The translations under genes were made by a program, and so were the position numbers. From Gammaproteobacteria bacterium (lineage in GTDB: Bacteria; Pseudomonadota; Gammaproteobacteria; Burkholderiales; Rhodocyclaceae), in the NCBI GenBank assembly GCA_018824085.1, contig JAHJHI010000049.1, positions 1 through 64,000 of the forward strand: a DNA stretch of 64,000 bases, in the 5' to 3' direction. The first letter of the stretch is position 1. Every line of letters begins with the position of its first letter. Positions 1-7,637 of the stretch are shown in pieces. A model generated the notes under the pieces. That model was not told the DNA's origin. It worked only from the letters and a program-made list of their open reading frames with translations, and did not search any database.

Positions 1-1016
1 CACTTAAAATGCCAATTGCTGATAAAATAACACAAATTAACCCTATTGCCCAAATTGGACCAAGAATATCAACTAGCGCCGCACTTACAAAAACAGGTAC
101 AGCCAGAGCAATTGTTGTCAATGCTCCCAAAATCCCAAAAACCCTTCCCCTTACTTTAAAGGGTGTATTTTCCTGCAGAAGAGTTTGAGTTGGAACCAGG
201 GAAAAGACCATTGATATTCCCAGTAAAAAAGTAGAAAAGCAAGCAACTGGAATTTTTAATTTAACTGCCGGAGCCGCAATCACTATTCCCAAAACCCCCA
301 AAATTGCCAAAAAAGAACCAATTGCAATTGAAATTCTCTTTCCCATTCTGTCAATTATTCTATTAAGGACAAACATGCCGGCAATCATCCCAAAACCAAG
401 AGGTGTAATTAAAATTAAACCGGCATCTCTGATGTCAACTGCCAAAAGCTTTTGGGAAATAACCGGGAAAAGAATAGTTACAATTGCCATTACAACCTGA
501 ATCAGAACATAAATAACCAACGGGATAAGAATTTTCCTTTCTTTTCTAATAAAGGAGTAGCCTTCTCTTATCTGGGAAATTATTTTTTCAAAATTTTCAT
601 CAAAATTTTTGCTGAATTTTATTTCATCTGCCGGTTTGTCTTTTGGCAGGAAATAGACAGACAAAGCTGAAACCATTAAAAAAAGAGAGGCTAAAATAAA
701 TGGTCCTTGATTTCCTAAAAGCCTTATTATCGGACCTCCAATAGTAAAGCCAATTAAAAAAGTTGCCTGCATTGTCATCATAAAAAGGCTATTTGCTCGA
801 GACAATTGCTTTTTAGAAACTATTGCCGGCAAAGTTGATGCCTGGGCTGGCAGGAAAAACTCATCACACATAGAGTAAAGCAGAACAATGCTGTAAATTG
901 GCCAAATTTTATCGCTTGCTCCAAGATACAAAAGAACAACAAGAGCTTGAGCGGCATTAGTTAAGATTAAAATTTTTCTTTTACTCCAAAGGTCTATAAA
1001 CGCACCGGCAAGATGC
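1..1016 (-). CDS. MFS transporter fragment, AT-rich, incomplete at both ends
   Basis: The minus strand is open without a stop across about 1 kb. It reads as a polytopic membrane protein of the major facilitator superfamily. Near the upstream end is a motif-A-like stretch, AGAFIDLWSKRK, followed by alternating hydrophobic segments. A central soluble loop contains PKDKPADEIKFSKN, and a second motif-A-like RIIDRMGKR follows. About ten membrane segments are visible. It most resembles the MFS_3/EntS-like exporter group, but the substrate is unknown. The sequence is strongly AT-rich with A/T-ending codons, unlike every other gene here. The reading frame runs into the composition break near 1010-1030, where lysine and histidine codons appear where a hydrophobic helix is expected. 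No true start or end is present. Confidence 0.75.
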
Positions 1017-1035
1017 TTCACGATTCCATTCATCC
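1010..1035. other. Abrupt composition break, probable chimeric assembly junction
   Basis: Sequence left of about 1015 is AT-rich (runs such as ttaaaatttttctttta). Sequence right of about 1030 is uniformly GC-rich. The break cuts the MFS reading frame and sits only about 40 bp past the thiolase stop. No transposon end, tRNA or direct repeat is visible there. A misjoin of two metagenome fragments explains this better than recent gene transfer. Confidence 0.7.
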
Positions 1036-1073
1036 GCGCGGGGTGCAGGCAATCTCAGCGCGAGCGGAAGAGC

Positions 1074-2282
1074 TTACTCCCGCCAAAGTTCGAGCGCCAC
1101 GGCAGTCGCTTCGCCACCGCCGATGCACAGGCTCGCGACGCCGCGCCGTCCGCCCGCATGGCGCAGTGCGCCGAGCAGCGTCACCAGCAGGCGGGCGCCG
1201 GTGGCACCTATCGGATGTCCGAGCGCGCACGCGCCGCCATGCACATTCACCGTGTCGGGATCGAGCGCCAGATCGCTTATTGCCGCCAGCGTCACCACGG
1301 CGAACGCTTCATTGATTTCGTAGAGGTCGACATCGGCCGCGCGCCAGCCACTGCGCTCGATGACGTCGCGGATCGCGAACGCAGGCGCCATCGGAAAGCG
1401 CTTCGGCTCGCCGGCATGGGTGGCGTGCGCAGCAATGCGTGCCAGCGGCGTCAGGCCCAATGCGTCGGCCCGCGAGGCGCGCATCAACAGCAGCGCCGCG
1501 GCGCCGTCGGAAATGGAACTCGCATTGGCGGCAGTAACGGTACCGTCGCGACGGAACGCCGGCTTGAGCGACGCGATCTTCTCCGGTCTTGCAAGGCGCG
1601 GCGGCTCGTCGCTCGCGATCCGCGCGGCGGCTTCGCCGCGCCCCTTCGCGGCCACTTCCAGCGGCGCGATCTCCCACTCGAACGCACCACTGGCGTCCGC
1701 CTCGCGCGCCCGCAGCAGCGAACGCATCGCCCACGCATCCTGCGTGTCGCGGTCAAAGCCGTACTCGTCCGCGCACTGTTCGGCGAACACGCCCATCAGG
1801 GTGCCGCGGTCGGCATAAGCGTCTTCGAGGCCGTCCATGAACATGTGGTCGATCACGCGCTCGTGCCCGAGCCGGTAGCCGGCGCGCGCGCGGCCCAGCA
1901 GATAAGGCGCGTTGCTCATTGATTCCATGCCGCCGGCGACAGCGATGCCGGCGCTGCCCGCGAGCAGCGAATCGTGGGCGAGCATTACCGCCTTCATGCC
2001 GGAGCCGCATACCTTGCTGACGGTCGTGGCACCGCAGGACCGAGGGAGTCCGCCGGCAAGTGCCGCCTGGCGCGCCGGCGCCTGCCCCTGGCCGGCCGGC
2101 AGCACGCAGCCCATGTAGGCTTCGTCTACCAGCGCGGCGTCGATCGCGCTGCGATCGAGCGCGCCGGTGATGGCGGCCGCACCGAGTTGCGGTGCGGTCA
2201 GGGAAGACAGCGCGCCGAGAAAGCCGCCCAGAGGCGTGCGGCTGGCCGACACGATGACGACAGGATCATGTGCTGCATTCAT
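1074..2282 (-). CDS. Acetyl-CoA acetyltransferase (acetoacetyl-CoA thiolase)
   Basis: A 402-aa thiolase-family protein of full length for the family. It would cleave acetoacetyl-CoA with CoA into two acetyl-CoA, the last step of acetone breakdown. The acyl-accepting cysteine is Cys92 in VCGSGMKAV. The catalytic histidine lies in NVHGGACALGHPIGATGAR, and the C-terminal general-base cysteine in CIGGGEATAVALE. The N-terminus IVSASRTPLGGF is typical. The ATG at 2282 is preceded by GGGGAG about 8 nt upstream. A near-consensus sigma-54 promoter (2365-2380) and inverted GTCCG repeats lie upstream, so it is transcribed separately from the synthetase that precedes it. Thiolases also act in biosynthesis and fatty-acid oxidation; the degradative role is inferred from the neighbours. 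Confidence 0.92.
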   Translation of the reverse strand: MNAAHDPVVIVSASRTPLGGFLGALSSLTAPQLGAAAITGALDRSAIDAALVDEAYMGCVLPAGQGQAPARQAALAGGLPRSCGATTVSKVCGSGMKAVMLAHDSLLAGSAGIAVAGGMESMSNAPYLLGRARAGYRLGHERVIDHMFMDGLEDAYADRGTLMGVFAEQCADEYGFDRDTQDAWAMRSLLRAREADASGAFEWEIAPLEVAAKGRGEAAARIASDEPPRLARPEKIASLKPAFRRDGTVTAANASSISDGAAALLLMRASRADALGLTPLARIAAHATHAGEPKRFPMAPAFAIRDVIERSGWRAADVDLYEINEAFAVVTLAAISDLALDPDTVNVHGGACALGHPIGATGARLLVTLLGALRHAGGRRGVASLCIGGGEATAVALELWRE

Positions 2283-2364
2283 TTTTCATGCTCCCCGGCG
2301 GAAACACGGATAGCGCCGCAGCGCGCAGTGCGCGTCCGGGCGTCCGCTCCGACCGACATTGACG

Positions 2365-2380
2365 TGCAAACATCGAGCCA
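2365..2380 (-). promoter_or_regulatory. Sigma-54 (-24/-12) promoter for the thiolase
   Basis: On the minus strand the sequence is TGGCTCGATGTTTGCA. It matches TGGCAC-N5-TTGCA at all but one position, with the invariant GG and GC 10 nt apart. The predicted start gives a leader of about 70 nt to the ATG at 2282. Confidence 0.8.
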
Positions 2381-2454
2381 CATTTACCGAAAATTATTTT
2401 TTCGTTAAATTTCAATGTATTGCACTGTTTATATAAAGTGACTTTTTTCAGGAC

Positions 2455-2501
2455 GTCCGAAATCCGTACGATCTGGCGTTTAGCCGGTACGGTTTTCGGA
2501 C
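2455..2501. promoter_or_regulatory. Inverted GTCCGAAWWCC repeats, candidate activator binding site
   Basis: GTCCGAAATCC (2455-2465, plus strand) faces GTCCGAAAACC (2491-2501, minus strand). The similarity extends several bases further, to CCGTACG and CGGTACGG. The pair sits 75-121 bp upstream of the -24 element, a normal place for an enhancer of a sigma-54 activator. Related repeats lie upstream of acxA and of ctfA/cupin. The pair could also form a hairpin, but no U-tract follows on either strand. Confidence 0.65.
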
Positions 2502-2520
2502 GCCCGTCGGTCGCCCAGGA

Positions 2521-4491
2521 TCAAGCCCGGACGGTCCTCAGGCCCACCACCTCGTCGATGGACAGCGGGTTCTCGATCGACGACAGGTCACCCATCGGCC
2601 GCCCGATGTAGGCGTTGCGCACGACACGACGCAGGATCTTGCCGTTGCGCGTCTTCGGGATCTGCGTCAGCGCGTGGATGCGCGACGGACGCAGCGGCTT
2701 GCCGAGCAGCCGCGCGACGTGGTCCGACAGTTCGGTTTCCCACACGCTCCAGCCGGCGTCCGGGTCGGGCCCGGCCCTGCCGTCGTGCAGCGTCACGAAG
2801 CACACGACCGCCTCACCCTTGATCGCGTCGGGCACACCGACCGCCACCGCTTCCGCAACCAGCGGATGCGACACCAGCGCCGACTCGAATTCGGTCGGTC
2901 CGAGCCGCTTGCCGGCCACCTTGATGGTGTCGTCGCTGCGCCCGTGCACGAGCCAGTAGCCGTCGCCATCGATACTGGCCCAGTCGCCATGCACCCAGAT
3001 GCCGGGCAACGCCGACCAGTAGCTCTCTTCGTAGCGCTTCGCGTCGTTCCAGAACCCGTGCGTCATGCCCGGCCAGGGCTGGCGCAGCACCAGCTCGCCG
3101 ACGCTGCCGCGCACCGGCCGGCCTTCGGCGTCCACCACGTCGGCCACCATGCCGGGGATCGGCCCGTTGAAGCCGCAGGCGGTCTGCGGCAAACCGGGAA
3201 AGCTCGCCAGAATGCCGCCGCCGATTTCGGTGCCGCCGGAGTAATTGACGATGGGCCGGCGGCGCTTGCCGACGGTTTCGAACAGCCACAGCCAGGGCGT
3301 TTCGTTCCACGCCTCGCCGGTCGAACCGAACACCTTCAGCGTGTCGATCGAGCCCGGTTCGGGCACGGCGTCGCGGCTGCCCATGAGCAGGCGCACCAGC
3401 GTCGGCGACAGCCCCAGATGCGTCACGCCGTGGCGCTCGACGATGCGCCACAGCCGCCCGGCGTCCGGGTAGTCCGGCGTGCCTTCGCACAGCACGATGG
3501 TGCTGCCGAGCAGCAGTCCGCCGAACACCATCCACGGCCCCATCAGCCAGCCCATGTCGGTGACCCACATCAGCGTGTCGCCGGCCTCCATGTCGAACGC
3601 CATCGCGATGTCCTGCGCCGCCTTCAGCGGAAAACCTGCGTGCGTATGCACGACGCCCTTGGGCTTGCCGGTGGTGCCCGACGTGTAGATGAGCATCAGC
3701 GGGTGGCTGGCGCCGTGAACGCCCTGCGCCACCTCGCCATGGCCGGCAAACGTGATGCGCCCGTAATCCTGCACGCCGTAGTGGCCGGCGCCCGGCGTCG
3801 CGGCAGCCAGTCCGGTACCGAGACGATCGACGACGACGACGTGGCGCACGGAGTCGCAGGCATCGGCCGCGCCCAGCGCGTCGGTCAGCATGCGCACCGG
3901 CTTGCCGCGACGGAAATAGCCGTTGGCACAGACCAGCACGCTGGCGCCGGCATCGCGCACGCGCGCCGCAACGGAGTCGGCCGAATAGCCGGAAAACATC
4001 GGCACCGATATGACACCGATGCGGGCCGCCGCAAGCATGACGACCGCCGCTTCGGGAATCATCGGCATGTAGAGCGCGATGCGGTCTCCGCTGTGCATGC
4101 CGAGCGCAAGCAGGCCGCCGGCAACACGGGCCACCTCGCGCTGCAGCTCGCCGTAGCGGATGCTGCGCGTCTCGCCCGCGTCGCCTTCCCAGCGGATCGC
4201 GATCTTGTCCGGGTCGCGCCGGGCGTGCTTGCCGATCAGGTTGTCGCACAGGTCGAGACGACCGCCGACGAACCACTCGGGCCACATGATGCCGGCCGAC
4301 AGATCCAGCGTCTTCTCATACGGGGTATCCCATTCGAGACCGACTTCGGCCACCACGCGGTCCCAGAACTCCGGGGCGTTGCTTTCCGCGTCATCCTGCA
4401 GCTGGTCGAGCGAACCATAGCCGTTGGCTTCAATGAACCGGGCCAGCCGCGTGCCCTTCCATTCGTATTCAGATGGCGTGAATACCTTCAT
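2521..4491 (-). CDS. AMP-forming acyl-CoA synthetase, candidate acetoacetate-CoA ligase
   Basis: A 656-aa ANL-superfamily enzyme related to acetyl-CoA/acetoacetyl-CoA synthetases. It would join a short carboxylic acid to CoA through an acyl-adenylate. Visible motifs are the phosphate-binding loop YTSGTTGKPKG, NYSGGTEIGGG, the hinge region HGDWASIDGDGYWLVHGRSDD, and the C-terminal catalytic lysine in TRNGKILRR. An N-terminal ACAS-type cap (EFWDRVVAEVGLEW) is present. The frame is open to 4587, but I chose the ATG at 4491 (MKVFTPSEYEW): it has an AGGA about 8 nt upstream, and the longer version would include the terminator of the preceding gene. Context (acetone carboxylase, thiolase) suggests acetoacetate as substrate; acetate or propionate cannot be excluded. 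Confidence 0.82.
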   Translation of the reverse strand: MKVFTPSEYEWKGTRLARFIEANGYGSLDQLQDDAESNAPEFWDRVVAEVGLEWDTPYEKTLDLSAGIMWPEWFVGGRLDLCDNLIGKHARRDPDKIAIRWEGDAGETRSIRYGELQREVARVAGGLLALGMHSGDRIALYMPMIPEAAVVMLAAARIGVISVPMFSGYSADSVAARVRDAGASVLVCANGYFRRGKPVRMLTDALGAADACDSVRHVVVVDRLGTGLAAATPGAGHYGVQDYGRITFAGHGEVAQGVHGASHPLMLIYTSGTTGKPKGVVHTHAGFPLKAAQDIAMAFDMEAGDTLMWVTDMGWLMGPWMVFGGLLLGSTIVLCEGTPDYPDAGRLWRIVERHGVTHLGLSPTLVRLLMGSRDAVPEPGSIDTLKVFGSTGEAWNETPWLWLFETVGKRRRPIVNYSGGTEIGGGILASFPGLPQTACGFNGPIPGMVADVVDAEGRPVRGSVGELVLRQPWPGMTHGFWNDAKRYEESYWSALPGIWVHGDWASIDGDGYWLVHGRSDDTIKVAGKRLGPTEFESALVSHPLVAEAVAVGVPDAIKGEAVVCFVTLHDGRAGPDPDAGWSVWETELSDHVARLLGKPLRPSRIHALTQIPKTRNGKILRRVVRNAYIGRPMGDLSSIENPLSIDEVVGLRTVRA

Positions 4492-4562
4492 GATCGAATC
4501 CTGTTCCAGAACGACCGGCGTACCGGCCTGATACGGGGATGCTGTCCGCGGCATGCGCGGCG

Positions 4563-4597
4563 AAAAAAGCCCGACCCCGCAATGCACGGGGGCGGGC
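4563..4597 (-). terminator. Rho-independent terminator after the DUF1329 gene
   Basis: On the minus strand an 11-bp stem with one internal mismatch (arms GCCCGCCCCCG and CGGGGTCGGGC) is followed directly by TTTTTT. It lies about 40 nt past the DUF1329 stop and upstream of the synthetase ATG at 4491. It should end or attenuate the long acx-DUF1329 transcript. Confidence 0.85.
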
Positions 4598-4639
4598 GAA
4601 CATGCCGGGAGGAGGTACCAGCAATTCTTGCAATGACAC

Positions 4640-5965
4640 CTAGCGGCCGGAACCGGTCGCCACTTCTTCGAGCACGTTCAGCGACACGTCGGTTTCCTTG
4701 ACGCCGGCCGGGTTCGATTTCATGTTCGACGACCAGTTGGTGGCGTGGCCACGCTTGACGTCGATGATGTGGCCGATGACCGGCATCACTGCCTTGTAGC
4801 CGTCGTCGCCCACGTCAGGCCGGTTCTGGAAGATGAACATCTTCCAGAACTCGCCCTTGCGGTCGAGCGCATAGCCCAGGTAGGGGCGCGGGAAGGCCAC
4901 TTCGATATAGGCCACCTTCTTGCTGTACGGATGCTCCGGCGGCGGAGTGCCTTCCACCACGTACACCTCGCGCGGCTCCCAGCCGACATCCTTCGCCGGG
5001 TTGAAATGCGGCGCCTCGGCCATGTTGATGCGCGGGAAGCGCTTCTCCGGCTCGGTGTAGGGCTGCGACGTATCGACGCTCATCTCCGGGCTGTGCGCGA
5101 TGGCCAGCACCCAGCGCTTCTCGATCAGCTTGTTCGAGATGTACTTGGTGGGCGCCGCATCCCAGATGTCCCAGTCGTCGTACAGCTGGTCGGTACCGCC
5201 GATCGGGTCCATCCACGCGCCGCCCGACAGGCGGCGCACGCGCCGCACCGACTTCAGGTAGGCGTAGGAGTCATCCGGCTTCTTGGAGTCGGCCTGGTTG
5301 TAGCGGACCGAGAAGGTACCCAGGCCACGGATGTCCTGCGGGTAGTGCGCAACGAAGTAGGTCTTCTGCGCCACCGTGCCGTCACCCATGGAGATCGGGC
5401 CGCCGTCCAGACGCCCTTCCATGTAGTAGCGGCGCGACTGGAAAGCCTGCACCCGCTCGTAGCCCTTCTTCGCGTCGAGGAAGGCCCAGGCGATGTCGCG
5501 CAGATCCATCGTCGCGCCATAGGTGGCTGCGCGCAGGTTCCAGATCACCTTGTCACCGGCATGCGGGTCGTCCATCTTGATCGTCTCCGGCGGGAACAGC
5601 ATGCCCGCCTTCCATCCGGTCACCGTACGGTCGGCCGGATTGAACTTGACGTCCTTCGAGAACTCCTTCGTCGCCTGCACATACTTCGGGTCCATCTCGA
5701 TCTTCTTCGAGTGGGCCAGCTTGATGGTCAGATCGTAGTTCTTGATCATCCACTCCAGCTTCTCCGGCACCATGCTGGCGATCGTCTTCTTCTCGAAGGT
5801 ATCTTCCTTGATGCTGTCGTAGTTGGCCTTGTTGATGATGAAGCCTTCTTCCAGCTCCTTCGCCATCGCCGGGCTGGCGCCCAGGCCGAGTGCGAGTGCG
5901 ACCGCGCCCGCCACGCCGGTGCGCAGCACGCTGCGGCGAAGCATTGGATTGTGTGTGGTTTTCAT
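4640..5965 (-). CDS. DUF1329 envelope protein
   Basis: A 441-aa protein of the DUF1329 family (LolB-like fold predicted in the family; function unproven). The N-terminus has twin arginines and a hydrophobic stretch ending in an AMA signal-peptidase site, so it is exported, possibly by Tat (RRSVLRTG). Family-typical segments are visible, such as the YYMEGRLDGGP region and the stretch around YLKSVRRVRRLSGGAW and MDPIGGTDQLYDDWDIWDA. DUF1329 proteins are usually encoded beside a DUF1302 porin-like protein, an MMPL/RND pump and a YCF48/BNR protein, exactly as here. The set is often linked to handling of hydrophobic or solvent substrates. A role in acetone or precursor uptake, efflux or envelope adaptation is inference. 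Confidence 0.85.
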   Translation of the reverse strand: MKTTHNPMLRRSVLRTGVAGAVALALGLGASPAMAKELEEGFIINKANYDSIKEDTFEKKTIASMVPEKLEWMIKNYDLTIKLAHSKKIEMDPKYVQATKEFSKDVKFNPADRTVTGWKAGMLFPPETIKMDDPHAGDKVIWNLRAATYGATMDLRDIAWAFLDAKKGYERVQAFQSRRYYMEGRLDGGPISMGDGTVAQKTYFVAHYPQDIRGLGTFSVRYNQADSKKPDDSYAYLKSVRRVRRLSGGAWMDPIGGTDQLYDDWDIWDAAPTKYISNKLIEKRWVLAIAHSPEMSVDTSQPYTEPEKRFPRINMAEAPHFNPAKDVGWEPREVYVVEGTPPPEHPYSKKVAYIEVAFPRPYLGYALDRKGEFWKMFIFQNRPDVGDDGYKAVMPVIGHIIDVKRGHATNWSSNMKSNPAGVKETDVSLNVLEEVATGSGR

Positions 5966-5982
5966 CTGTCTTCCTCCTTTGA

Positions 5983-7545
5983 TCAGAACTGCCGGGTCAA
6001 GCGAAACACCAGCTGGCTGGCGCGATTGAAGTAGCCGAACAACTGCGATTCACCGTTGCTGAACTGCGCCTTGTTGCTCTTGCCGCCGTCCCAGAAGATG
6101 TCGGCCTCGACCTTCGCCACCCAGGCATCGGAGAAGGTCATCGCCACACTCGGGATCGCAAAGCCGCCGCCGTTCGACAGGTCAAAGCCCACGGCGAAGC
6201 CGGGGTTGATCGTGTCGTTCTTGTAGTTCAGCGTGGTGAAGGCGGTCAGGATCGTGCTGTGCTCGTTAAGCTTGGTGCCGTACGCGAACAGGCGCACGAG
6301 ATCCTCGCTGCCGTCGTAGCTGAGCACCTGCGTGTTGAACAACTGGACCGACGAGAATGACGGCCGGCTGGTGCCGAACATCCCCTGGAAATCCAGGTCC
6401 TTGTCGATGCGGATCATCGTCGTCAACGTGTCCTTCTTGCGGATGCCGTTCAGGCCGATGCCCGGATTGGCGGCATTGCCCGGATTGAACGCACCGCTGC
6501 CCATGTTGTAGGGCTGATCCTTCGTGTAGGCGACTTCCGCGCTGATGACGGCGTCCAGCGTTTCGCTGTAGCCGCTCACCGTCGCGCCCAGCACGTCGAT
6601 CTTCGGATGGATCAGGTCGAACACGGAACCGGCGACCGGCACGCCCTGGTGCGGCTTGAACACGGAACTGGCAACCGGGTCGGCCGAGAACGTGGTCAGG
6701 TAGGCCAGCGAATAGCTCAGGCCCCAGGCTTCGCCGTTCCAGCGCACGCCCCAGGTCACGTCGTCCATGTCACCGTCCTTGTGATCACAGTTCTTCGTGG
6801 TCACGCGCGACAGGTCGTAGCCCCGGTAGGGCTGGAAGAACCAGCGGCCGCCGCGGATATCGTAGGTGTTGCCGATGTCCTCGCAGCGATCCCAGCCCGG
6901 ACGCACATAGGCGGACAGCATGCCCTTGGCTTCCGGAATCCGGATCTTGGTCGACAGCATGATGAGCGGCTTGCGCCACTCTTCATTCTCGCCCTCGAAG
7001 AACAGGCGCCAGGACAGGTCATAGCCATGCACCAGGTCCATCGCGTGGAAGAAGTCCGACTCGCCCCACACCAGCTGCTGCTTGCCGAACTTCACGGTGA
7101 CGCGGTCGCCGATGGGCACTTCAGCCCACAGCTCGCGGATGTCGCCGTTGTTGTAGTTCTTCGTGATGCTCGGGCCGCCGGCAGTGCCATTGGTGGCGCG
7201 CAGATCTTCCAGATCCTCCAGGTAGCCGGTCTTGTATTCGCGATCCAGCCGCCCGATCGCCTTCCACTTCACCGGACCGGTCTGCGCATCCATGTCGAGC
7301 AGCAAGGAGCCGCGCAACATCGACAGCTTGCCGGCGCTGTCCTTGCCGATCGCCCGCAGTTCGGGCTGGTTCTCCAGGTTGAACGACGCCCAGGTGCGCA
7401 CGTAACCGTGCACGCTGAAGCTGAAGTCCTCGCTGCCGGTCACGTCGTCCATCGCGCCGTAGGCGTGCGGCGCTGCCACCAGGCCCAGCGTCGCTGCAAC
7501 GGCCAGACCCGGAACGGCCCGCCTGAAGGTTCTGCTTTTTCTCAT
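5983..7545 (-). CDS. DUF1302 outer-membrane protein
   Basis: A 520-aa DUF1302 family protein with a classical signal peptide ending near PHAYGA. The body alternates short amphipathic strands rich in aromatic residues and glycine. It ends in a C-terminal phenylalanine (FRLTRQF), the usual signature of an outer-membrane beta-barrel. It lies 17 nt from the DUF1329 gene and follows the MMPL gene. By analogy with similar clusters it probably forms an outer-membrane channel or porin working with the RND protein. No substrate can be read from the sequence. The ATG at 7545 has a GGAGGGAGTGGAG-type ribosome-binding site just upstream. Confidence 0.85.
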   Translation of the reverse strand: MRKSRTFRRAVPGLAVAATLGLVAAPHAYGAMDDVTGSEDFSFSVHGYVRTWASFNLENQPELRAIGKDSAGKLSMLRGSLLLDMDAQTGPVKWKAIGRLDREYKTGYLEDLEDLRATNGTAGGPSITKNYNNGDIRELWAEVPIGDRVTVKFGKQQLVWGESDFFHAMDLVHGYDLSWRLFFEGENEEWRKPLIMLSTKIRIPEAKGMLSAYVRPGWDRCEDIGNTYDIRGGRWFFQPYRGYDLSRVTTKNCDHKDGDMDDVTWGVRWNGEAWGLSYSLAYLTTFSADPVASSVFKPHQGVPVAGSVFDLIHPKIDVLGATVSGYSETLDAVISAEVAYTKDQPYNMGSGAFNPGNAANPGIGLNGIRKKDTLTTMIRIDKDLDFQGMFGTSRPSFSSVQLFNTQVLSYDGSEDLVRLFAYGTKLNEHSTILTAFTTLNYKNDTINPGFAVGFDLSNGGGFAIPSVAMTFSDAWVAKVEADIFWDGGKSNKAQFSNGESQLFGYFNRASQLVFRLTRQF

Positions 7546-7637
7546 GTCTCCACTCCCTCCGTTATGGCACTACTCATGCACCGCACGGACACCCCCTTGA
7601 ACGTCATGCCGACGCCGCCGGGCGCATCCGGCGACAC

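Noticed and set aside
2454..2502. The inverted repeat downstream of the synthetase as a terminator
   Set aside because: No U-tract follows on either strand, the loop is long, and the same motif recurs upstream of other sigma-54 promoters, so a binding site is more likely.
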